Origin: Perognathus longimembris pacificus
Lineage: Eukaryota; Chordata; Mammalia; Rodentia; Heteromyidae
Assembly: GCF_023159225.1 (NCBI RefSeq)
Contig: NC_063184.1
Coordinates: 14,311,528 to 14,375,527, forward strand
DNA length: 64,000 bases
Direction of reading: 5' to 3'
The translations under genes were made by a program, and so were the position numbers. Positions 55,539 through 64,000 of this stretch are shown piece after piece. Below the pieces are notes generated by a model, which did not search any database, was not told the DNA's origin, and was given only the letters and a program-made list of their open reading frames with translations. Position 1 is the first letter of the stretch; every line of letters begins with the position of its first letter.

Positions 55539-55807
55539 CAGACCATTGATCTTTTTTTTTTTAATTAGACTTTTTTCTTTATTGTCAAAATGTGGTACAG
55601 AGGGGTTACAGATTCATATGTAAGGCAGTGAGTACATTTCTTGTCCAACTTGTTACCTCCTCCCTCATTCCCACCCCACTTCCGCTCCTCCTTACCCTCT
55701 CCCCCGAGTTGTGCAGTTGATTTACACCAAATGGTTTTTGTAAGTATTGCTTTTGGAATGGTTTGTCTTTTTGTCCTTTGTCTCTCAATTTTCAGACCAT
55801 TGATCTT
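55539..55807 (-). mobile_element. Recent 5'-truncated L1 insertion, minus
   Basis: The body is 55554-55792 (239 bp), only the 3' UTR end of the L1. CAGACCATTGATCTT is duplicated at 55539-55553 and 55793-55807 without mismatch, and a T run marks the tail. Confidence 0.95.
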
Positions 55808-56222
55808 GAACACTGGTCTTGAATGAAAATGAGAAGAATATAAAGATGTAGGGAGTATTTTGCCTCCCCCTTTTCCTCAATCTCATTTCTTTGGATGGCT
55901 GGGGGAAGATGAAACTCTGCTTTAGTATACATTTTTATTAACCGAGAAAATCCATTTCACTCTATTCTAACACTGTAATGTGAAATAAATAGTCCAGTAA
56001 TATGAACAAAGAGTGTCTTGTTCATGATTGGATGCTGAGGAGGTGATAAGGAGATGAGACAGTGGAGGGACAATTAATTATCAAGCTTCAAGAGATAAGA
56101 AGAAACAACACTAGTACAAAAAGAGAAAAGGAAAGCATGAATGTTGCACAGTTCTATTTGTAGACTGCTTTAGGAAGCTGAAGATTTTTCTTTGGGTGAT
56201 TCCATTACTTCTTTTAGTTAGG
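55808..56222. other. Unique DNA, nothing recognised
   Basis: No feature is recognised. Confidence 0.4.
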
Positions 56223-56224
56223 TG

Positions 56225-56795
56225 TTATGAATCAGCTTTCTACTGCTGCTGTAACAACTGATTCTAAATTTACCAGCTTGAATGAACACAGATGTTTCAT
56301 CTCATGGTCCTTCAAGTCAATAGTCCTATAGACTTCGCTGTCCTACAGACTAGGCTTCATGAGGGCAGACTCAAAGTGATAGTGATAGACATCACTAGGC
56401 TCTGATGAGCTTCCAAATTCATGTTGTGAACAGAATGATTTCCTTCCAGTTACAGGACGCAGGTTCCTAGCCATCCTAATGGCAGCCACCTGGAGGCTGT
56501 CACTCAGCTCCTGGCATATGGTCCAGTACAATAGTACTGTGTTGACTCCTCATATTTTCTCATAGCTGGAATCTTTCTCACTTCATTCACACTGCTGTCT
56601 CAGCTGCAGTGCATTCTCTGCTAGTAAGGGCTCAAGTGATCAGATTGGGTCCACCTAGACAACCCAAGATAAAGTCACCATTTGGAGGCTCATATTCCTA
56701 GTTACATCTTGCTGCGTATGGTATTCACAGATTCAAGTACTGGGGTGTGGAGGCCTTTTGCGGGGGGGCCCATTCTGCCAACCACAATGTTGTGA
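56225..56795 (-). mobile_element. MLT1-type MaLR LTR, minus
   Basis: 'ctactgctgctgtaacaact' and 'cccattctgccaaccacaat' mark the two ends, with 'agattgggtccacctagaca' between, the order of a reversed MLT1 LTR. It is ancient and inactive. Confidence 0.7.
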
Positions 56796-57175
56796 CACCA
56801 TCAATGAAAATAAGGGAGTGGAACCGGTTTTAAAAGGAGAAACAGCTCTCCATTATGAAGAGCAAGAGCATGAACTGACTAGAGAAACTTAATTGTGAAA
56901 TTGACAGAAGGCACAAAGGGCTACTTGGAAGTTTCGGATCACAGTGACACTAAGAAGGGCTTTCTCCAGCAGCACTTAGCACCTGAGCCCAAAAGTCTTA
57001 CGAAACCAGCAAGTTCATACTAATCTCTCTGGGAACCATTGTCCACACAAAGCTTCCTTTCCTTTGCAGCTTCAGAATTTTCCAAGGTGTATGTTCACTA
57101 GGCAGATGGTTGGAAGAATATCTGTTGTGTTTCCCAGAGCCCCACCACTTATCCATCTATGGTAGCGTGAGGGCC
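56796..57175. other. Unique DNA, nothing recognised
   Basis: No feature is recognised. Confidence 0.4.
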
Positions 57176-57312
57176 ATCAATTAACCACCAGAAAACCAGA
57201 AGTGGTGCTGGGGCTCAAGTGGTAGAGCACTACCCTTGAGCTGAAGATCTCAGGGACAGTGCCCATGCCCAGAGATCAAATCCCATAACCAGCACCACCA
57301 ACAACAAAAAGG
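57176..57312 (+). repeat. 3' part of a B1-Geo SINE
   Basis: 'caattaaccaccagaaaacc' to 'gagatcaaatcccataacc'. The B1 start is missing. Confidence 0.78.
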
Positions 57313-57882
57313 TATTGCTGGAGGACATACTAACCCTATGCAGACCTTTTCAGCTGCGAGTTCAAATGAAAATGGCTAATGTGCATAGCACAAAGTCTAC
57401 AGCTTTATCTCAACTTGTTCTGTAATGGAGTGGTAGTAATCATAACACGGCTACACTTCGTATAGGCAAGAATCCAGCCAATGACCTCAAACATGTAATA
57501 AATCTTACATCAGTTTTTATCTTTACAACTTCCCAGTACTGTAGTTAAATATGGCCGGGGATAAAGAGGCACAAAGGATGAGTAATGACTAAAATGTCTG
57601 ATGTCTTCATCTCTCCTAATCTTAGCTATGCTTGTTTTGACATTGGCCATCAAAGTATCTATCATATATATAATCTATAAACTCAACATGAAATAACACC
57701 TTGCATTTATACTAATGGTGTTATTGAAAAGAATCCAGAGCCCTCACATATGCTATTAACTCATTCATTTATTATAGCTTTACGACATCCTCTTAAATTA
57801 AGCTTCTATGAATCCCCAGTCTACATTTTCTTTTTAATGGTAAATGCTTATACATTCAGAAGAAAGAAGTTGCCTATCACTC
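57313..57882. other. Unique AT-rich DNA, nothing recognised
   Basis: No feature is recognised. Confidence 0.45.
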
Positions 57883-57936
<54 letters not shown>

Positions 57937-58157
57937 TGTTAGTATTGGTTTGAACTCAGGACCTGGGTGCTATCCTTTATCGTTTTCACTCAAGGCTAGC
58001 AGTCTACCACTTGAGCCACAGCTCCATTTTCAGCTCTTTAGTGGAGATAAAAATGTCATGGACTGGTTTGCCTGAGCTGGCTCCTGAGAACTAAGATCCT
58101 CCTACCTCAGCTTCTGAGTAGCTAGGAATACAGGCGTGAGTCACTAGTGCTTGGTCC
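57883..58157 (-). repeat. (TG)n(CG)n and old B1-Geo SINE, minus
   Basis: TG repeats (57884-57926) end in CGCGCGCG, then a reversed SINE ('tggtttgaactcaggacctg' to 'gaatacaggcgtgagtcact'). Confidence 0.88.
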
Positions 58158-58197
58158 TATAATTGAAAACAAAATAAAACAAAACAAACAATTGTTT

Positions 58198-58300
58198 TTT
58201 GGGATTGGGAATGTGGCTTAGTGGTAGAGTACTTGCCCAGCATGCAAGAGGCCCTAGATCTGATTCCTCAGTAACACATAAACAAAAAATAAATAAAATT
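58198..58300 (+). repeat. ID-like monomer without Geo half
   Basis: 'gattgggaatgtggcttagt' to 'ctgattcctcagtaacac', with an A-rich AAAT tail. Confidence 0.82.
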
Positions 58301-58610
58301 AATAAAGCTAAAAGATAAAAAGTTCATTAAAATTGTTTTCTTTTGTGCTTTAAAAATCCAATGTACTTGATTTAATTTCTTAACCCTACTCCATCCTTTT
58401 ATCCGTATTTTACCGATGTTCTTCACGCTCTCCTTCTCTTACTCTCTTCTCATTGGTTCTTTAGGATAATTAATCTGACCCTTCTTTTGACCTTCTCTTT
58501 TTCTGGGTTAGTTTTATTCATTATATTCACTTTACTTCTGATTACATTTGAAGGAAAGAAATGACTTCATTTTCATAATGTGTAAGTTTATTAGCAGCCT
58601 ATTGCTACTC

Positions 58611-58654
<44 letters not shown>

Positions 58655-60140
58655 ACTAGTTGTTCTTTTCACCCATTAAATTCATCTAGCCCATAAACCT
58701 ATGTTAAGTCTCTACCATATGCTGAGTTTTATAAGGAAGACATTCCTGGTTTCAGTGTTACTAGTCGAGCTGGAAAAGCAAGATTAAGCTATGAGGATTA
58801 CATTTATCATAATCTGATTATATTTAACCTACAAGCAAATGAAAACTTAAAGTACTCATTTCACATTTATTTTCAAAGGTTTTTTTAACCCAAGTCATAG
58901 GCAATATGCCAATCTACTTGGAACTGGTTTAGACGCTTACTGGCAGTGCCAATAGGCTAGCTTCTGCCATCCCCCTGTCCCTCCTACATGCTAGGTAATT
59001 TAAGTTGTAAATAACCACATAAATAGGGAGAAAAAGCTGTGAGAAGAACCTAGAATAATAACAGTAGTCATAGTCACTAAAATACATGTACCCATATATC
59101 CAGGCTCTTAGTATGACTCATACTCATCAAAAGATGCATACTCGAAGAGTTTAACTAAAATGAGCTTAATGAAGGGACTACTTACAAAGGGGTGTCATCA
59201 GAGAGGCCATAGAAAGACATAGTGAGAAATGTTGAAGAACACAGGGACACTGAGAATTCATTACCAACCATAGTCCTGAAGAGATAAAGGGTGAGGATGA
59301 TACAAGGTCAGGGAGATTGGAATTGTGGGAAAGACACTGCCAGACAGGAGCTGGAGCTTTAGGTAGAAGACTGTAACTCTACAAAAATACTGAGAGCAGT
59401 GAAGAACTGAAGAACCAGAACCCCAAATCACAGATATCCTTATCTCTCCTCCACCCCCCTCAGACTTCCTGTGGTATATCCCAGTGATGGGACCCCACCC
59501 AGAAGCTGAAAGTTGAGGAAATTCCAGAGATGCTGTCTGCAGAGGTTCAGTGCACAGGGATAGAGCAGGGACTGAGATTAGTGGAGAATAGATTTGGAGG
59601 AGCAAGTGTTGAATAACCAGCATAATACCTTTAAACTTTGCGGATCTATGGCAGGAGAGTTAATGCCAAGGCATTAAACTCTAGCATAAAGCAGTAAACT
59701 CTAGCATCCCCAACCCAGTTGGGAACAGGGATCACTGGGCAAATTGAAGAGACCATAATGCTAGGATTTTGGTAGTTAATCCTGCCCTCTCCATACTGGT
59801 AACACACCTTAAATATATAGTTATATGCCAACTTATTAACATTTTATTGCCTTTTATTTTGGTGAGAAAAAGGCTCTTTTGCCAAGACAAGACTTCTCTT
59901 TATAGTACATACTAATTGGTAGGAAAAAGCGTAGATGTAAGAGAAGCAGTTACAAGTTTGCCCCGGACAATTACAAGTTTAAATTCCCTCCCAATCCCCC
60001 CACCACACTCATCCCAAAATTTGAGGTGCACAAAAATCCCTGAATGACCTGCTCAGAAGCATACAGCTAATTCATCTGTGTTCAGGATCTTAAATATTTA
60101 GAATTAATACATGAAGTCATTCCCAGGGTAAAGTAATATG
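58301..60140. other. Mostly unique DNA with a CA repeat and possible old retroelement
   Basis: (CA)n lies at 58614-58651. The stretch at 59330-59600 ('gggaccccacccagaagct', 'agggatagagcagggact') resembles an old L1-type 3' fragment, without certainty. The 120-codon minus frame at 59261-59623 overlaps it and is not called. Confidence 0.4.
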
Positions 60141-60146
60141 CAAAGT

Positions 60147-60231
60147 CCTTCCTCCCTTCCTTCCTTCCTTCCTTCCTTCCTTCCTTCCTTCCTTCCTTCC
60201 TTCCTTCCTTCCTTCCTTCCTTCCTTTCTTT

Positions 60232-60295
<64 letters not shown>

Positions 60296-60315
60296 TCCTT
60301 CCATTCTTTCTTTTT
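60147..60315. repeat. (CCTT)n-(CTTT)n polypyrimidine tract
   Basis: About 165 bases of nearly pure pyrimidine on the plus strand in two phases, first CCTT then CTTT. The KERKK and PSFLPSF open frames are translations. Confidence 0.96.
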
Positions 60316-60317
60316 GT

Positions 60318-60493
60318 GATGTTGAAATTTAAATCCAAGACCTGGGCTTTGTACACAAAGAGCTTACAAATAGACAGGTGCTTAACCACTGAACTGCACT
60401 CCCAAAGTAATTTTGTTGTTGGCAGGACTGGGGTTTCACCTCAGCCTCTTGTGTTTATTGGGAAGGTGTTCTTACTACTGAGCCATGTACTAG

Positions 60494-60530
<37 letters not shown>

Positions 60531-60735
60531 GGTTATTTCTAAGATAGGGCCTGGCTTGATCCACCCATTCAGGCTTCCTATGATAACAAACATGTGTCAT
60601 GGCGTCTAATTCTCTCTGTTAAGAAGGAACTCTCAGGACTTCTCTGCTTCTGTTGGCATCAAACTGAGATCTCCCAGTCTGAGTGTCCCAAGTAGTTTGA
60701 ATTACAGGATAAACCACCCAGTGCCCAGACACAAA
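60318..60735 (-). repeat. Diverged tRNA-like and B1-like SINE pieces with (TG)n
   Basis: Reversed tRNA-like pieces at 60330-60410 and 60420-60495, (TG)n at 60496-60530, and a B1-like end 'gtagtttgaattacaggata'. Confidence 0.6.
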
Positions 60736-61025
60736 GTCATTCATGAGTGTCAGAATTTACCTCTTGCTAGCTAATTAAGACTTTGGGTTCCTTTGTTCCC
60801 AGTGACCACCTTGGTTGACAACATAGCCTGACCATGGATTCCCAGGCCTTGTGTAGGGACAACTGGACTCTAATCAAGGAGATAAGGAAAATAATGTAGC
60901 CTTCTCTTTCCTCTACCTACTTCCTGGTCTCCAATCCCACTGTCCTGACTAAACTGGCCATTTTTTGCTAAAGGATATCCCAATCAAGCAGCCCTGGTAA
61001 AGAGTAGGTTAAGAATAGAGAAGAA
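60736..61025. other. Unique DNA, nothing recognised
   Basis: No feature is recognised. Confidence 0.4.
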
Positions 61026-61255
61026 GAGGGTTGGGAATATGGCCTAGTGGCAAGACTGCTTGCCTTGTACACATGAAGCCCTTGGTTTGATTCCTCAGCA
61101 CCACATATATAGAAAAGGCTAGAAGTAGCACTGTGGCTCAAGTTGGCAGAGTGTCAGCCTTGAGCAAAAAGAAGCCAGGGACAGTGCTCAGGCCCTGAAC
61201 TTAAGCCCCAGGACTGGCCAAAAAAAAAAAAAAAAAAAAAAAGAGAGAAGAAGAC
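61016..61255 (+). repeat. IDL-Geo SINE of intermediate age
   Basis: 'gttgggaatatggcctagtg' to 'taagccccaggactggcc', with a 24-base A tail. AGAGAAGAAG flanks it. Several CpG sites have decayed. Confidence 0.9.
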
Positions 61256-63002
61256 ACTGTACTTGTCAATAAGGCTATTGGTATGTTGAGAGAGCAGTGC
61301 AGTAAAACAGACTTTCCCACCTGTATGCTGAGAGCCACAGCCAGTCATAGAAGAGCTACAGGTAAGGCCTTTCAGTTCCAGACATGCCAAATAAATGTAA
61401 TCATTTCCTTGGGTGCTATACCATGCAATGGAAAAGTTGAAAGCTTTGTTTTGGAGTGATAGCAAGGTAAGTCACACTGCAGCTATTGAAAACTAACTGG
61501 AAAAAGGGAGAGAGGGGCTGCAACTATGGAAAATGCTTCCAAGAGACATATCAGTGAAAGGAGAGGCAGATAATTGAGTACATTTCTAGAGGGTGGAGAA
61601 GAAAGGGAGCAAAATGAAAGGTACAAGAAAGAACAAATATACATAATGTGTATATGAGGAGGAAGAACACAAAAAAATGCATGATTATGCCAGCCATTTC
61701 TTTATTAAATGAGAGATTGAGTTATCTGCTGACACTTGCTGACACAGCTAAGTATCTGGTTTTACACACCATACTCCCAAAGACTGCACTCTTCTTCCTT
61801 TACAAGAACAGAAATGATTAGTATTGTGGAAATGCTAAGGCAACAAATGAAACAGTTCACAAAGCAAAGCAAAGTGAAACCTTTTCATAAAGCCAATCGT
61901 CCTTCCTGAGACTGCATCCTTGAAGTCTTTCTGCTGTCTCAACATGTCTGAGAGAAAGGATTTAAAAAAAAAATATTGGAGCATCCAAGTTTGCCTAAGT
62001 AGTAATTGGTTATATTAAAAACATTTTAAAACATTCAACTAATGTATTTCACTCATTCTTTTGTCACTGAAATATGTACTCAAAGGACACTTTGGGAAAA
62101 GAAATAGGAAAGAAATCCAGTGGAATTCAGGTGAAAAGTTGAAGTCAAGCAGCTGTACTGAAGGAGCATGACTGCAGTCTGAGAAGAAGAAGAAAAATAA
62201 AAAAAGAATGGAAAAATCCTCACAAGTTCCTAACAAGGCAAAAAACCTTAGTCTGGCCTTGGTAAATACAAATAGAACTTGGGTGGCAGAAAGGAAAAAA
62301 AATAAAAAGCAAAGGAATGCTTTCATGATTGTGTTTTTTTCCCCTCCCTCAAATGGAAAATGTTATTGCCCTATTTCTTCTGATTGTGTTGTTTTGGTAG
62401 TTCCTGGCCCTCCCTTCCCAAGAATTGTTTTAAAAGATCTTCTGAGCACTTGTCCCTTTTCATAAAAGTAGAAGAAATTTTACTAATGAATAGGAAAACG
62501 TTTTACATTTGGGGAGAGGATGGTCAGGAGACTGCCGAGGGAAAGAGGGGCTCCAATACTCCCTCTCATCACTTGCTCTGCCCTTGGAGCTGTAGTATCT
62601 CTAGTGAGGACCCCAGAAATGGGCACAGATTTAGGCTGGGACCTTATTTGACTTGGATACTCCTCTATTTTTTAGACACCCTATGACTTTGGCATATCTA
62701 GATTACATGATGCAGGTGAAGGCTATATAGTGATCTCAGCAGCTTAGTCAAATATGTTTAGCCCAATGAACTCCATTTGCATTCTAATGATTGTTGATTA
62801 AGTGCAATACTGAGAAATGAACTTCTATGTCAAGTATCCATTGGGGGTATGTGTTTCTAAACCTATTTTATTATAGTAAGAAATGTTTTTGGTATAAATG
62901 CAATGATAAGCCACTTAAGGATTTTTACAAATGATTGAGGTGAAATTCATGTAATATAAAATCAGCTGCTTAAAAGTGAATAATTCATACTGAGGGTGTG
63001 GC
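61256..63002. other. Unique AT-rich DNA, nothing recognised
   Basis: About 1.7 kb with only short unremarkable open frames on both strands (for example 62384-62686 plus). No exon borders or domains are supported. Confidence 0.5.
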
Positions 63003-63003
63003 C

Positions 63004-63222
63004 CTGTCTCTGTTTTTTTTTTTTTTTTTTTTTTGCTCAAGGCCAGCATGTGATCACTTGAGCCACAGATGCACTTCTGGCTTTTTTTTTTTTTTAAGTT
63101 AATTGGAAATAAGAATCTCATGGGATTTCCTGCCTAGGTTGGCGTTGAACCAAGACCCTCAGATCTCAGACTCTGAGTAGCTAGGATTACAGATGTGAGC
63201 CACCAGCATCTGGCTTCATCTC
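63004..63222 (-). repeat. Old B1-Geo SINE, minus
   Basis: A T run and 'gctcaaggccagcatgtgat' lead to 'gattacagatgtgagccacc'. The outermost Geo end is missing. Confidence 0.82.
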
Positions 63223-63428
63223 ACCTTTCATATCTCCTTTGTTTGCTGTATCCACTGGCCTCCTTGCTGCTTCTAGAACTCTCCAGGCACAGTTCCATCT
63301 CAGAGCCTTGTAGCATCTCTTCCTGCAGCTATTTCCCCACATAGATCCTAGATTCCTTTTTCTAACTTTATCTTCTTCAAGCTTTTGAACAAATTTTAGT
63401 TATCTCTTTTGCCTACCCTGAGGGCCTA
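63223..63428. other. Unique DNA, nothing recognised
   Basis: No feature is recognised. Confidence 0.35.
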
Positions 63429-63429
63429 G

Positions 63430-63892
63430 GACATAAGATTCTGGGTCTTGCATATGCTAGCCCCATCCATGCTCTACCACTGAGCTATACTCCCAGCCTC
63501 AGATTTTAGCATTAAAAAAATGATGCAATTGCCAGGTGCTGGTGGCTCATGCCTGTAATGCTAGTCACTCAGGAGGCTGAGTTCTGAGGATGGGTCATGG
63601 CTCAAAGACAGCCTGGACAAGAAAGTCCTTGATGCTCTTATCTCCAGTTAACTAATCTAAAACTGGAAGTGGCGCTGTGGCTTAAAGTGGTAGAACACTA
63701 GCCTTGAGCAAAAGAAGCGTGGGATGGTGCCCAAACCCTGAATTCAAGTACCATGACTGACAGAAAAGTGATAAAAAGGTCTATATGTATCCTAGACTGA
63801 TCTTAAATGCTGACATCATGAGGCTCTTCCCTCAACTTCCTAAGTGCTGGGATTATAGGCTTGCACCCCCATACCAAGCAAATTTCAGCATT
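63430..63892. repeat. ID-like (minus), B1-Geo (plus) and B1 (minus) in series
   Basis: Reversed ID-like fragment at 63430-63500, forward B1-Geo at 63530-63775 ('gccaggtgctggtggctcat' onward) and reversed B1 at 63785-63890 ('aagtgctgggattataggct'). Confidence 0.82.
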
Positions 63893-64000
63893 TTATTGAA
63901 CCATAGATGAGATGGGAGTCTAGGTTCTGGCAACACAAGAGGAAGTCATGAGAACCAAAACACAGAGGTGCAGCAGTTAGCTAACAATCTGCCGAATCCA

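Noticed and set aside
60104..60389. K/E/R-rich repeated protein frames
   Set aside because: They are translations of the GGAA/AAAG strand of a microsatellite.

Overview
The window is mammalian nuclear DNA, almost entirely non-coding. It is crowded with interspersed repeats, and I find no convincing protein-coding gene. The commonest young repeat is a two-part SINE: a tRNA-Ala/ID-like left monomer, then a right monomer containing 'ctgtggctcaagtgg' and ending in 'aggactggcc' plus poly(A). From memory this matches IDL-Geo, described from kangaroo rats and reported only in geomyoid rodents (kangaroo rats, pocket mice, pocket gophers). The host assignment is therefore an inference. A classic ID element and B1-like (7SL-derived) monomers agree with a rodent.

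Layout. From 1 to 39 kb: unique AT-rich DNA alternates with SINEs, microsatellites, old MIR/L2/MER5 relics and L1 3' ends. At 1.86-3.04 kb there is a recent tandem duplication with a chimeric SINE at its junction. From 39.3 to 44.6 kb: a cluster of endogenous retrovirus remains, made of two related solo LTRs in opposite orientation, each with its own target-site duplication, and between them a decayed gamma-type remnant on the minus strand (LTR, polypurine tract, damaged gag zinc-knuckle region). From 48.0 to 49.3 kb: a strong CpG island with GC boxes, a CRE-like site, an AP-1 site and a good minus-strand splice donor. This is the only credible promoter in the window, and a possible small second exon lies about 1 kb further along the minus strand. 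From 49.5 to 64 kb: more SINEs, an old Tigger-type element, MaLR (MLT1) LTRs, two L1 3' ends and long (CCTT)n/(CTTT)n and (TG)n tracts.

The window probably covers the 5' end of one gene, transcribed toward lower coordinates, plus intronic and intergenic DNA. The gene cannot be named from this sequence. Longer open reading frames in the CpG island overlap one another on both strands and look like products of GC-rich composition. I see no previously undescribed biological system. The most informative observations are the SINE-SINE recombination event, tRNA-like promoter boxes in the right SINE monomer, the LTR cluster and the unassigned promoter.
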